A stretch of DNA of 64,000 bases from Zeaxanthinibacter sp. PT1 (GCF_028464225.1 NZ_JAQPCN010000002.1:1-64000); one strand, 5' to 3'; shown: positions 26,662-35,497, counted from the first letter of the stretch. Numbers and translations are program-made. The notes: a model not told the origin generated them from the letters alone.

Positions 26662-27071
26662 AAATTAAATACTTGCCTCATACCGCAGACATTCGGATGA
26701 AAATTGAAGGCTCAAGTTTTAAAGAAATTCTTGCAGCAGGAGTACTGGGGATGGCAAACATCCTTAAGGACGGGGCATGTAATTCCAAGGGAATTATGAA
26801 TCTTAAAGTTGAAGTAGCAATAGAAGCGGCTGATAAGACATGTTTGATGATCGACCTGTTATCGGATGTTCTTTCACATTCCTATACGAGCAAAGGAATA
26901 TTTTGCGAGATCTATTTTAACGAGCTATCTGACAATAACGCTATAGCAGTCGTCCAGGGGTATAGAACGAATGGATTTGACGAGGAAATAAAAGCCGTGA
27001 CCTATCATGAAGCACAGGTGGTGATGAACAAGGATAATAGATGGGAGACTATAATCATTTTCGATATTTAA
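26658..27071 (+). CDS. archease
   Basis: Archease helps the RtcB ligase turn over by aiding guanylation of its active site. At 137 residues this is a full-length member: it begins MKIKYLPHTADIRMKIEG with the conserved HTAD metal-binding motif, carries the middle segment DLLSDVLSHSYT and ends in a conserved Asp (IIIFDI). It overlaps the methyltransferase gene by 4 bases and precedes rtcB by 3 bases, the expected partnership. Confidence 0.93.
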   Translation: MKIKYLPHTADIRMKIEGSSFKEILAAGVLGMANILKDGACNSKGIMNLKVEVAIEAADKTCLMIDLLSDVLSHSYTSKGIFCEIYFNELSDNNAIAVVQGYRTNGFDEEIKAVTYHEAQVVMNKDNRWETIIIFDI

Positions 27072-27074
27072 AAG

Positions 27075-28520
27075 GTGAAGATCAGGAAAGAAGATATAAT
27101 AAGAATTGAAGATTTTCTCTGGGAAATACCTCAGGCCTTCAATTCTAGGATGAGGGTACCCGCCAGGGTACTGGCATCAGAAGAACTCCTTGAGGCTATC
27201 ATGGAAGATAGATCTTTAGTGCAATTGGTAAATGTAGCATCTCTACCCGGAATCCAAATGGCTTCATTGGTCATGCCAGATGTCCATGAAGGATATGGTT
27301 TCCCGATAGGGGGAGTGGCGGCCACAGAATTCCCCGGGGGAGTAATATCTCCGGGAGGGATAGGGTACGACATTAATTGTGGAGTTCGATTACTCACTTC
27401 ATCCCAGAAAATATCCAATATTAAGGACAAGCTGGAAATGCTGTCCCAGGAATTGAACAAAGAGATACCCTCGGGTATGGGGAAAGGGGGAACAATACAC
27501 CTGGAACCAGAGGACCTGGACGAGGTGCTGAGAAAAGGAGCGGCATGGGCTGTAGAGCAGGGATATGGAGAGCTTGAAGATTTGGCATATACCGAAAGTA
27601 ACGGTTGTCTGGAAGAGGCAGATCCTGCGCTGGTATCCGATATGGCCAAAAAAAGGGGGGCAGATCAGTTGGGTACCATTGGATCAGGAAATCATTTTGT
27701 GGAGGTAGATTATATTGAGGAAATCTTTGATCAGGATGCAGCCAAAGCCTTGGGACTTTCAGATGGTCAGGTAGTAATCTTGATCCACACGGGGTCCAGG
27801 GGACTCGGGCATCAGGTGGCAACGGATTATATTCGTGAGATCATGAAAACAATGCCTGGCTATGGAATCCAGGTGCCGGATCGGGAACTTGCCTGCGTTC
27901 CTTTTAATTCTGAAGTAGGAAAGGATTACTTTAAGGCCATGTGCGCCTCCGCAAACTATGCATGGTGTAACAGGCAAATTGTTTCCTGGGAAGCCAGGAC
28001 AGCATGGAAGAATATATTTGGAAAAGAGGCAGCACTTAAATTAATGTATGACGTGGCGCATAATATCGCCAAGGTTGAATCACATAGAGTAAATGGCAGC
28101 CTTATAAAAGTAATTGTCCACCGAAAAGGAGCTACCAGGGCATTTGGTCCGGGATTTGAAGAACTGCCGGAGAAATATAAATTCGTTGGCCAACCGGTGA
28201 TCATCCCCGGAAGCATGGGCACCTGCTCCTATGTTATGGTCGGAACAGACAAGAGTAGCGAACTAACCTTTGGATCGTGCTGCCATGGTGCAGGCCGGAG
28301 ACTATCCAGGACCGCGGCTAAAAAGCTGGTAAATGCTCCCGTATTAAAGCAGAAGCTCCGAGAAAAGGGAATTTATGTGGAAGCAGGATCCTTTAAGGGT
28401 ATAGCGGAAGAGGCTCCAATTGCCTATAAGGATGTCAACCAGGTAGTGGGCACCGTCTGTGCTTCCGGAGTAGCAAAGAAAGTGGCAAAACTGAGACCTG
28501 TGGCAGTTATCAAGGGTTAA
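27075..28520 (+). CDS. rtcB: RNA-splicing ligase RtcB
   Basis: RtcB joins RNA ends carrying 2',3'-cyclic phosphate or 3'-phosphate to 5'-OH ends, with GTP and manganese. The start is GTG at 27075, 3 bases after archease; the product begins MKIRKEDIIRIEDFLWEIP and the first ATG would remove conserved sequence. Seen: MPDVHEGYGFPIGGVAA, DINCGVRLL with the Mn-binding Cys, GTIGSGNHFVEV, IHTGSRGLGHQVA and CCHGAGRRLSRTAA with the nucleophilic His that takes GMP. 481 residues is normal for the group. With archease and a methyltransferase it forms an RNA repair or splicing operon; no RtcA cyclase or Rtc regulator is present. Confidence 0.97.
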   Translation: MKIRKEDIIRIEDFLWEIPQAFNSRMRVPARVLASEELLEAIMEDRSLVQLVNVASLPGIQMASLVMPDVHEGYGFPIGGVAATEFPGGVISPGGIGYDINCGVRLLTSSQKISNIKDKLEMLSQELNKEIPSGMGKGGTIHLEPEDLDEVLRKGAAWAVEQGYGELEDLAYTESNGCLEEADPALVSDMAKKRGADQLGTIGSGNHFVEVDYIEEIFDQDAAKALGLSDGQVVILIHTGSRGLGHQVATDYIREIMKTMPGYGIQVPDRELACVPFNSEVGKDYFKAMCASANYAWCNRQIVSWEARTAWKNIFGKEAALKLMYDVAHNIAKVESHRVNGSLIKVIVHRKGATRAFGPGFEELPEKYKFVGQPVIIPGSMGTCSYVMVGTDKSSELTFGSCCHGAGRRLSRTAAKKLVNAPVLKQKLREKGIYVEAGSFKGIAEEAPIAYKDVNQVVGTVCASGVAKKVAKLRPVAVIKG

Positions 28521-28958
28521 TACAAAAGGAGAATTGATTCTGACTGTTCTAAAGTTATGTATTCGTATACTACTATCATATGGCTGCTGGAAAGTGAAAA
28601 TAATTCATGGAAAACTTAACCTCTAAGAGCAAAGAAAGTAGTTTTTAACAGAGAATAATGATCAATCCCAATATAAAGTTTGTAAGCTATCACAAAGGTG
28701 GATTACCTGGTTTTGTCTGAGGAGACTTGGGAAGTCAGGGCTATAGAATCTTCTGATGATTTTAGAGTAACTACGCGATTCACATTCTTCCAGATGATAT
28801 AGTGGTCGAACATCTTCTTAAAACCTTCAATTTTTAAACTATTCGTGGATTGTAATAAAAATATAAGCAAGTGTTTACGGTGACCCCCATTTGACTGACC
28901 TGGATCATGGTATACCCAATATCTGAATACTATTTTTAGTGTATATAATCTTTATTCT
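28521..28958. other. intergenic stretch without a supported gene
   Basis: 438 bases after rtcB. I found no terminator, tRNA, Y-RNA-like fold or repeat unit here by eye. A 36-codon minus-strand frame around 28705-28815 is too short and isolated to call. Confidence 0.3.
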
Positions 28959-29795
28959 ATGAAAAAGATCATCATATCAACGGATTTCTCAAGCAATGCT
29001 GAAAATGCAATTCAATATGCACTACAACTGTTTGCGAATGAGAAATGTGCATTTTACCTTTTAAATGCTGTAAAGCCGCCCGTTCATTTTGAGCAGTATA
29101 CATGGCATGGCAGTCCAGAGCCCTCTAACCAGGAAAAGTCTTTGGAGCAGTTGACGGCCCTGGTGGAGCGCCTTTCTAATACAACCAAGAATCCAGAACA
29201 CTTGTTTATTCCACATTCGGCAATGAATAATGTATCAGGAGAAATCAAAGAACTCGTTCAAAAAGAGCAGATAGATATTATTGTCATGGGGAAACAAGGT
29301 ACGACCGGGGCAAAACATATTTTATTCGGTTCCAATACCACAGAGGTGATCAGGAGTTTGAAGTGTCCTGTAATCACTGTTCCTGCTGATTATGAGTACA
29401 ATGCGCCCAAGCACATCTTGTTTGCGACGGACCTTGAAATAACTTATGGGAATGAGCTATTAAAAGAATTACAGTTCTTAGCCACCCACCATCAATCGCA
29501 AATCGCTGTTCTGCACATAAAGTCAGCCTCAGGACTTTCTGAGCAGCAAGAAAACAACAAAGAGGTTTTAGATGAAGTTCTTGGGAACATAGATCACCGG
29601 TTCCATCTCATTTCCCACAAGGATTTTCGGACTGCTATCAACGATTTTCAAGCGGAGCATCATATCGATTTTCTGGCAATGGTCAAGAACAAGCACACCT
29701 TTATAGAGCGTCTCTTTCTAAGCTCAAATATTAAGCAGATAGGACTTCGTATGTCCGTGCCTTTCATGGTACTCCCTTTTCCGACAATAAAATAG
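28959..29795 (+). CDS. tandem universal stress protein (UspA family)
   Basis: 278 residues with two Usp domains in tandem. The first (1-145) is typical: MKKIIISTDFSSNAENAIQYA, then IDIIVMGKQGTTGAKHILFGSNT, which is the ATP-binding pattern G-x2-G-x9-G-S/T, and KCPVITVP. The second (150-278) begins PKHILFATDLEITYGNELL and is degenerate in the nucleotide loop (KNKHTFIERLFLSSNIKQIG), so probably only the first half binds ATP. Such proteins respond to stress or starvation in Flavobacteria. It stands alone, with a 438-base gap upstream and no obvious terminator downstream. Confidence 0.92.
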   Translation: MKKIIISTDFSSNAENAIQYALQLFANEKCAFYLLNAVKPPVHFEQYTWHGSPEPSNQEKSLEQLTALVERLSNTTKNPEHLFIPHSAMNNVSGEIKELVQKEQIDIIVMGKQGTTGAKHILFGSNTTEVIRSLKCPVITVPADYEYNAPKHILFATDLEITYGNELLKELQFLATHHQSQIAVLHIKSASGLSEQQENNKEVLDEVLGNIDHRFHLISHKDFRTAINDFQAEHHIDFLAMVKNKHTFIERLFLSSNIKQIGLRMSVPFMVLPFPTIK

Positions 29796-29992
29796 TATTA
29801 TGAATCACCTTTGGGATAACCAGGCTTTTCAGGAGAGGGGATTATGGGAATCCTTGATTGCGAAGGGTTAAGAATGGGAAAATCATTATATCAATTCTAT
29901 CTCTACACACTCAGTATGGTCCTTTGACGCTCCGAAGTTTGGTTTCATGTGCAATCGTGTATGTTGGCAGAGAACTGATAAATGCAAGACAT

Positions 29993-30023
29993 AAAAAAAC
30001 GGATTGCGAGTCACAATCCGTTT
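29993..30023 (-). terminator. intrinsic terminator of the tRNA-Met gene
   Basis: Read on the minus strand, AACGGATTG pairs with CAATCCGTT around a 7-base loop and is followed by T7. It lies about 23 bases after the tRNA. Confidence 0.9.
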
Positions 30024-30045
30024 GATAATCAGGCCTTAGGCCTTG

Positions 30046-30119
30046 TAGCGAGAGGGGGACTTGAACCCCCGACCTCAGGGTTATGAATCCTGCGCTCTAA
30101 CCACCTGAGCTACCTCGCC
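30046..30119 (-). tRNA. tRNA-Met (anticodon CAT)
   Basis: The 74-base minus-strand sequence folds as a tRNA. The acceptor stem GGCGAGG pairs with TCTCGCT (with G-T pairs at both ends), the D arm contains AGCTCAGGTGGTTAGAGC, the anticodon loop is TTCATAA with CAT, and the T arm contains GGGGGTTCAAGTCCCCC. The discriminator is A, and the 3' CCA is not encoded (CAA follows), so it must be added later. The lowest anticodon-stem pair is an A-C mismatch. The standard pairing at the start of the acceptor stem favours elongator rather than initiator tRNA, although a tRNA-Ile with modified C34 cannot be excluded by eye. Confidence 0.95.
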
Positions 30120-30129
30120 TAAAGGGCTG

Positions 30130-30160
30130 CAAATATAAAGTTTAATTTTTTGTTCCTCAA
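30130..30160 (-). promoter_or_regulatory. flavobacterial promoter of the tRNA-Met gene
   Basis: On the minus strand TTG (30160-30158), 20 bases, TATATTTG (30137-30130), an exact match to TTG-N-TAnnTTTG. It ends 10 bases before the tRNA. Confidence 0.8.
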
Positions 30161-30247
30161 AATTTAGGAGCGCAAAAATATTCCTATTTAATTATTTTTT
30201 TATCATACAGATTTCTATATATTGCCCGAAGTAAATCAGCCAATAAC

Positions 30248-30631
30248 ATGAACGAGAAGGAGAAATTCCAGCTTGAATTCGTCATTCAGGCATCGCCCCA
30301 ATTGCTATATCAATACCTGTCTACACCCTCAGGGCTGTCCGAATGGTTCGCCGATAATGTGAACTCCAGGGGAGAGGTATTCAATTTTATTTGGGACGGT
30401 TCTGAGGAGGAAGCGCGACTTCTGAAAAGAAAGAGTGACGAGTATGTAAAGTTTGCATGGGAAGAAAGTGATGACGATTCCTTTTTTGAGATGAAGATCA
30501 TTGTTGATGAGATCACCAAAGATGTGTCGCTGTTCATTACGGATTTTGCCGAGGAAGACGAGGTGGAGGAAGCAAAGTTATTGTGGACCAACCTGGTATC
30601 AGACCTGAAACAGGTCCTGGGATCCAAATAA
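30248..30631 (+). CDS. START-like (SRPBCC/AHSA1) domain protein
   Basis: A 127-residue single-domain protein of the START-like superfamily, a hydrophobic-pocket fold. Seen: FVIQASPQLLYQYLSTPSGLSEWFADNV at the front, the strand region FNFIWDGSEEEA, an acidic middle and the long C-terminal helix LLWTNLVSDLKQVLG. It is a Bacteroidota-specific form whose ligand is not known. It starts the plus-strand pair with the class IV aminotransferase, but a strong terminator sits between them, so it may be transcribed alone. Confidence 0.85.
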   Translation: MNEKEKFQLEFVIQASPQLLYQYLSTPSGLSEWFADNVNSRGEVFNFIWDGSEEEARLLKRKSDEYVKFAWEESDDDSFFEMKIIVDEITKDVSLFITDFAEEDEVEEAKLLWTNLVSDLKQVLGSK

Positions 30632-30658
30632 GAAATCCTTCAATAAGCCGTATCTTTG

Positions 30659-30685
30659 GCCTTGAAATTTTTCAAGGCTTTTTTT
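30659..30685 (+). terminator. intrinsic terminator touching the aminotransferase start codon
   Basis: GCCTTGAA (30659-30666), a 4-base loop, TTCAAGGC (30671-30678), then T7 (30679-30685). The next base is the A of the aminotransferase ATG (30686). It would end transcripts of the START-like gene, or act as an attenuator for the gene after it. Confidence 0.8.
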
Positions 30686-31531
30686 ATGTTCAATTTTGAC
30701 GGGCAATTACTGCCCGAGGATTCCAAGATATTTAATTATACTAACCGTGGACTTCGTTACGGAGATGCCCTTTTTGAAACGATGAGGGCCGTTAACGGGA
30801 AACTCTATTTTTGGGAGGACCACTACCTTAGGTTGATGGCTTCTATGCGCATGCTGCGCATGGAGATCCCCATGAATTTTACCATGGAATACCTGGAAGA
30901 AGAAATATCAAAAACCATTAAATCCGGAAACCTGGAGCAAGCCCCGGTTAGGATAAGGTTAACCGTGTTCAGGAAGGACGGCGGAAGGTACCTCCCTACA
31001 GATAATAACACTTCGTTCTTAATTGAAACTGAACGCCTGGAACAGCCTTTTTACGTACTGCCACAAGGGGAATACGAGATAGAACTCTTTAAGGATTATA
31101 CCCTGAATGCCGACCCGCTTTCTACCTTGAAAACTTCCAATAAACTGCTCAATGTTGTTGGCAGTGTATTTGCCTCAGAAAATGATTATGATAATTGCCT
31201 CATCATAAACCAGCACAAGCATATCGTTGAAGCACTGAACGGAAACCTGTTCGTGGTGCACGGGAAAACAATCAAAACGGCCCCGTTGTCTGATGGATGT
31301 CTGAACGGTATCATCCGGAAGAAACTGATTGAACTGGTTGATAAGTTGGAAGACTACGAAATAGATGAAGCTCCGGTATCCCCATTTGAACTACAGAAGG
31401 CAGACGAGTTATTTATCACTAACAGTATTGTGGGAATCAGGCCGGTCACCAAATACAGGAAAGCTACTTTCGGAAATAAAGTAGCAGCTGATCTTATTGG
31501 TAAATTAAACGCTGTGGCGCGTTTAGGCTAA
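30686..31531 (+). CDS. class IV aminotransferase (branched-chain / D-amino acid / aminodeoxychorismate lyase type)
   Basis: A PLP enzyme of fold type IV, 281 residues from ATG 30686. An upstream TTG at 30656 is open but lies inside the terminator hairpin, so ATG is preferred. Seen: NYTNRGLRYGDALFETMRA at the front, the Arg/Lys region PVRIRLTVFRKDGG, the PLP-lysine in LSTLKTSNKLLNV, and LNGNLFVVHGKTIKTAPLSDGCLNGIIRKK (phosphate-binding loop). The motifs do not settle whether it is an amino acid transaminase or an aminodeoxychorismate lyase for folate. It overlaps the convergent yqgE gene by 4 bases. Confidence 0.87.
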   Translation: MFNFDGQLLPEDSKIFNYTNRGLRYGDALFETMRAVNGKLYFWEDHYLRLMASMRMLRMEIPMNFTMEYLEEEISKTIKSGNLEQAPVRIRLTVFRKDGGRYLPTDNNTSFLIETERLEQPFYVLPQGEYEIELFKDYTLNADPLSTLKTSNKLLNVVGSVFASENDYDNCLIINQHKHIVEALNGNLFVVHGKTIKTAPLSDGCLNGIIRKKLIELVDKLEDYEIDEAPVSPFELQKADELFITNSIVGIRPVTKYRKATFGNKVAADLIGKLNAVARLG

Positions 31532-32088
31532 TTGAGGCTTGGGTTTTCGGGAGAATTGGACCATAACACGTAATCACCTCCCAGTTCCATCATCTTTTCT
31601 TTCCAGAAGGCATTAGAAGATTTTTCAATGATACTGGCTTCATACTGGTTGGGAAGAACAATCCAGGATTTGGACAGCAGCTCTTGGTCTAGCTGCAGCG
31701 ATGCCCAACCGGAGTACCCCAGGAAAAATCGGATATCCTTACTGGTGATCGTCTTATTGTTGATGAGCTCTACCGTAGTGTCAAAATTACCACCCCAATA
31801 AATACCATCAGAAATTTCAACGCTGTTTTCAATAAGGTGCGGGACTTTATGTATAAAGTAAAGATTGTCCTGTTCTACAGGACCTCCATTAAATACCTGG
31901 AAGGGTACATGAATCTCTGCGATCAGGTCACTGATATCGTAATCAAGGGGTTTGTTGAGGATGAATCCCACGGAACCCTGGTCATTGTGTTCTGCCAGCA
32001 GGACAACAGACCGGTTAAAGGACACATCCCCGGTCAGGGCCGGTTCCGCTATCAGTAAATTTCCTTTATTCGGCTTAGATCCTACCAT
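31528..32088 (-). CDS. YqgE/AlgH family protein
   Basis: A 186-residue UPF0301 protein. Start ATG 32088 gives MVGSKPNKGNLLIAEPALTG, the family opening; the frame reaches 32139 but the 17 extra residues are atypical. Seen: DVSFNRSVVLLAEHNDQGSVGFILNKPL, VFNGGPVEQDNLYFIH, the GIYWGGNFDTTVELI strand, and IRFFLGYSGWASLQLDQEL. No biochemical role is firmly established; AlgH was named for an effect on alginate in Pseudomonas. It is convergent with the aminotransferase and follows HU on the same strand, separated by a terminator. Confidence 0.92.
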   Translation of the reverse strand: MVGSKPNKGNLLIAEPALTGDVSFNRSVVLLAEHNDQGSVGFILNKPLDYDISDLIAEIHVPFQVFNGGPVEQDNLYFIHKVPHLIENSVEISDGIYWGGNFDTTVELINNKTITSKDIRFFLGYSGWASLQLDQELLSKSWIVLPNQYEASIIEKSSNAFWKEKMMELGGDYVLWSNSPENPSLN

Positions 32089-32154
32089 GGTCGCAGTATA
32101 TGTACTTCTTAAAAATAAGATAAAATCTTTAATTATCACAAACCCTCCTAAATG

Positions 32155-32183
32155 AAAAAAGCACTTCCTTAAAGAAGTGCTTT
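32155..32183 (-). terminator. intrinsic terminator of the HU gene
   Basis: On the minus strand AAAGCACTTC pairs with GAAGTGCTTT around TTTAAG, then T-run. It starts about 22 bases after the HU stop. Confidence 0.88.
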
Positions 32184-32204
32184 ATATATTTTTTGGAGGA
32201 TGGC

Positions 32205-32477
32205 TTAGTTTACAGCGTCGCTCAGTTCTGAACCGGCTTTAAACTTTACTACATTCTTGGCTGCAATCTGGATAGTTTTACCAGTTGAAGGGTTTCTTCC
32301 TTCTCTCGCATTTCTTCTGGATACTGACCAGGATCCAAAACCAACTAGAGAAACTCTGTTACCTTTCTTAAGAGAGCCTTCTACATTTCCTAAAAAGGAT
32401 TCTAATGCTTTTTTTGCTGCTGCCTTAGTAATACCGGCATCTGCTGCCATTGCATCGATTAATTCTGTCTTGTTCAT
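32205..32477 (-). CDS. HU family DNA-binding protein
   Basis: A 90-residue histone-like protein of the HU/IHF fold that bends and packs DNA as a dimer. Seen: MNKTELIDAMAADAGITKAAAKKAL, the second helix SFLGNVEGSLKKGNRVSLVGFGSW, the DNA-gripping arm NAREGRNPSTGKTIQIAA and the closing helix KVKAGSEL-like segment VKFKAGSELSDAV. Length is exactly typical. It is a single-gene unit with a textbook flavobacterial promoter 43 bases upstream and a terminator after it. Confidence 0.96.
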   Translation of the reverse strand: MNKTELIDAMAADAGITKAAAKKALESFLGNVEGSLKKGNRVSLVGFGSWSVSRRNAREGRNPSTGKTIQIAAKNVVKFKAGSELSDAVN

Positions 32478-32519
32478 AATTTAAAGAAATTAATTAGTGT
32501 TAAAATATCAAAGCTTAAA

Positions 32520-32549
32520 CAAATTTATACGGATTTGCGGTTAACGCAA
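32520..32549 (-). promoter_or_regulatory. flavobacterial promoter of the HU gene
   Basis: Minus strand: TTG (32549-32547), 19 bases, TAAATTTG (32527-32520). Exact fit to the flavobacterial consensus, 43 bases before the ATG. Confidence 0.85.
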
Positions 32550-32650
32550 GTAAAACGGGGGTAAATCGCGGTATTTGTTAATAACTTCGGACCATTGTTG
32601 ATAAAGTTAGCATTTCATCGATATTCTCTGAGGTCAATGATAACGGGACT

Positions 32651-33598
32651 TCAGCTCATTTTAGCATTTTCTTCAAACTTATAGCCGTTGAGCACCTCCT
32701 GTACCTGCAGCTTTTTCTTTCCCGGCATCTGTAATTCCAGCACCGATATGTAACCCCCGGCGACGGCTACTTTCAGTTCTTTTTTACTGGTAATTACAGT
32801 ACCTGTTTCCAGGCTATGCGTGGCTGCTTCAGTTGCGGCTTTATAGAGCTTCACATTAAGGACTTCATCCCCGTTGATCAATTGGGTCCAGGCTGCAGGG
32901 TAGGGACTCAGTCCCCGGATAAGGTTATAAATATCCTCCATAGCTGCTGTCCAGCAGATCCTGGTATTTTCTTTGTTCAACTTAGGCGCCTCCTTTATTT
33001 TGGTCGCTTCCTTCTGGGTAGTGGTAGTTACGGAGCCCTTCTCAATTTCCTCTACGGTCTCCAGGACAAGGCTGGCTCCCAGTTGCATTAAGCGATCATG
33101 TAGTTCCCCGGCACTCTCCTCCGCTCCGATAGGAGTTTCCTGTTGCAGGATGATCTCCCCCGTATCTATTTCCTCATCGATAAAAAAGGTGGTGACACCG
33201 GTCTTATCTTCACCATTGATCACAGCCCAGTTAATCGGGGCTGCCCCGCGGTAATCGGGCAGGAGGGAAGCGTGGAGGTTAAAGGTGCCGTAGCGGGGAT
33301 GCTGCCAGACCACTTTAGGCAACATCCTGAAGGCTACTACGATCTGCAGATCGGCATCTACCTTATCGAGTTCATTGATAAAATCCTCGCTTTTAAGATT
33401 GGTTGGCTGTAAAACCTTTAATCCATGCTCCTTGGCGAAGATCTTGACCGCAGATTCCTGCACTTTGCGTCCTCTCCCGGCCGGTCTGTCCGGTGCGGTT
33501 ACAACAGCACTGATGGTATGCCCGTTTTTAAGCAACAATTCCAATGGGGCCACGGCAAAATCCGGGGTACCCATATAGATGATCTTTAATGTATTCAT
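32651..33598 (-). CDS. fmt: methionyl-tRNA formyltransferase
   Basis: Fmt formylates Met on the initiator tRNA. 315 residues, full length. Seen: KIIYMGTPDFAVAPLELL, TAPDRPAGRGRKVQES, the formyl-THF and catalytic region FNLHASLLPDYRGAAPINWAV with Asn/His, FFIDEEIDTGEI, and a C-terminal OB-like domain containing IRGLSPYPAAWTQL. The start codon follows the recQ stop directly, and recQ itself touches the AAA gene, so this is the third gene of an operon. HU downstream has its own promoter. Confidence 0.97.
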   Translation of the reverse strand: MNTLKIIYMGTPDFAVAPLELLLKNGHTISAVVTAPDRPAGRGRKVQESAVKIFAKEHGLKVLQPTNLKSEDFINELDKVDADLQIVVAFRMLPKVVWQHPRYGTFNLHASLLPDYRGAAPINWAVINGEDKTGVTTFFIDEEIDTGEIILQQETPIGAEESAGELHDRLMQLGASLVLETVEEIEKGSVTTTTQKEATKIKEAPKLNKENTRICWTAAMEDIYNLIRGLSPYPAAWTQLINGDEVLNVKLYKAATEAATHSLETGTVITSKKELKVAVAGGYISVLELQMPGKKKLQVQEVLNGYKFEENAKMS

Positions 33599-35497
33599 TT
33601 AATGTAAATAATATTGATTCATTTGGTTAATGCCTATCAGGCCATCTTCCAGCATTTCCTGTAAGGTATTAATTAGCTGCTGTTCATCAAAGTTCAGCTG
33701 GCGTAGCAAGGCTCTTGACGTTAAAGGACTATCCTGCAATTGCAGCTGTATCTGGGCAATTATATAATCCCGATTTGTTTCTGCTTGCTGACGATGACCC
33801 GATAGACAGACATCGCACTGCCCGCAGTCTGCCCTGGCCTTCTCGCCGAAATAATTCAATAGCTGCCTGCTGCGGCATAGCTTGTCATTATTCACATAGC
33901 GGAGCATAGCCTCAACATTAAGCGTTTTCTGTTGCTGGTGTTCTTTAACCTCCTTGGCAAAGGTATGAATGGTGCGCTCATCTTCACGAGGGACCAGGAA
34001 TGTGAGTTGCAGGTCACCTACTTTTGATTCATATTCAATGAGGCCGTCTGTATGTAGTTGTTTGAGAATTTTAATGACCACCTCCTCCGGGACACCGGCT
34101 TTTCTGCCGATCAGGACCTCGTTAATCCTGGTGGTGTAATCGGTTATGCCCCCGTATGTTCTCAGGATTACCTGAATAACAGGCGCCTGGCCCCGGTGCT
34201 GATCCAGGTAAGCCATGATCTGCCCTTTGGAACTGGTAAACTGCACCTCTGTCTGCCTGTTAAAATGTTGGGACAAGGCGATGACCGAGTGCTGGTCTAA
34301 TATCTGCAGGCCATTATAGGTGAGACCCGGGTTCAGTTTGTAGGTTTCGCAAAACGTATTAAAATGAAAGTTGTGAGTGGTATTACTCCCATCACCATAA
34401 GGTATCTGGAAATAATTATTCAGTTTCTGGTAGAGGTGTTTTAAAAAATCGATGCCGGGCAGCGTATCTAAAAACTGACGTCTTAGTTGCTTTTCATCTG
34501 TTTTGTTGGTCAGTAATACCGCCTGTGCCGGGTTGCCGTCCCTTCCTGCCCGGCCCGCTTCCTGGAAATAATTCTCTATACTGTCCGGCAATTGGTAATG
34601 AACAACCAGGGATACATCCGGTTTATCGATTCCCATCCCGAAAGCATTGGTGGCCACCATTATCCTTGTCCTTCCCTGTAACCATGAATTCAGTTTGGCG
34701 GTTTTCTCTTTTGTCGGCAGACCGCCATGGAAGAAGTCGCTACTCTGTTTATGCGCGTTGAGATAAGCCGCGAGTTCTTCGGATTGCCTGCGACTTCGTA
34801 CATAGACGATAGCACTGCCCGGAGCATCGGCACACAGTTGCTTAAGCCTGTAGTGCTTATCTTCTTCCCATAATACCTTGTAAATGATGTTTTCCCGGTG
34901 AAAGCTGTCCTTAAAGACGCGGTGATCGGCCAGTTTAAGATTTTCTATGATATCCTTTGCAACACGGGGAGTGGCTGTTGCGGTCAAAGCGATCATCGGA
35001 ACATCGGGTTTTAATTCCCGGATGATGGAACAACCCAGGTATGCAGGACGAAAGTCGTTCCCCCATTGTGATATACAGTGGGCTTCGTCTATTGCGACCA
35101 GGTTGACATTCATCTGGGTGATACGCTCCATCACGATATCCTGCTGCAAACGCTCCGGTGAGAGGTATAAGAACTTGTAATTACCATACAGACAATTGTC
35201 TAAGCGGTTGAGCACTTCTTCAAAAGCAAGTCCACCTATAAGTGATAATGCCTTAATCCCTTTGCGCTTCAGGCTGTCTACCTGGTCCTGTATCAGGGCC
35301 ACAAGGGGAGAGACAACGATACATATCCCTTCTGAAGCGAGGGCCGGGACCTGGTAACAAATAGATTTTCCTCCGCCTGTGGGGAGTAAAGCCAGGACAT
35401 CCTGCCCGCTAAGTACAGCATTAATGATCGTTTCCTGGGATCCTCTGAATTCCGGGTAATTCCAATAGGTTTTAAGTAATTCTCCCGGAGTTGGCAT
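33599..35497 (-). CDS. recQ: ATP-dependent DNA helicase RecQ
   Basis: A 632-residue 3'-5' helicase. Seen: motif 0/I FRGSQETIINAVL and LPTGGGKSICYQVPA, DEAH box IDEAHCISQWGNDFRPAY, LTATATPRV, the second RecA fold with VATNAFGMGIDKPDV and EAGRAGRDG, the zinc site around LCRSRQLLNYFG and CGQCDVC, and a C-terminal winged-helix-like end. I do not see a clear HRDC domain after the zinc region, unlike Escherichia coli RecQ. The helicase overlaps the AAA gene by one base and abuts fmt. Confidence 0.95.
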   Translation of the reverse strand: MPTPGELLKTYWNYPEFRGSQETIINAVLSGQDVLALLPTGGGKSICYQVPALASEGICIVVSPLVALIQDQVDSLKRKGIKALSLIGGLAFEEVLNRLDNCLYGNYKFLYLSPERLQQDIVMERITQMNVNLVAIDEAHCISQWGNDFRPAYLGCSIIRELKPDVPMIALTATATPRVAKDIIENLKLADHRVFKDSFHRENIIYKVLWEEDKHYRLKQLCADAPGSAIVYVRSRRQSEELAAYLNAHKQSSDFFHGGLPTKEKTAKLNSWLQGRTRIMVATNAFGMGIDKPDVSLVVHYQLPDSIENYFQEAGRAGRDGNPAQAVLLTNKTDEKQLRRQFLDTLPGIDFLKHLYQKLNNYFQIPYGDGSNTTHNFHFNTFCETYKLNPGLTYNGLQILDQHSVIALSQHFNRQTEVQFTSSKGQIMAYLDQHRGQAPVIQVILRTYGGITDYTTRINEVLIGRKAGVPEEVVIKILKQLHTDGLIEYESKVGDLQLTFLVPREDERTIHTFAKEVKEHQQQKTLNVEAMLRYVNNDKLCRSRQLLNYFGEKARADCGQCDVCLSGHRQQAETNRDYIIAQIQLQLQDSPLTSRALLRQLNFDEQQLINTLQEMLEDGLIGINQMNQYYLH

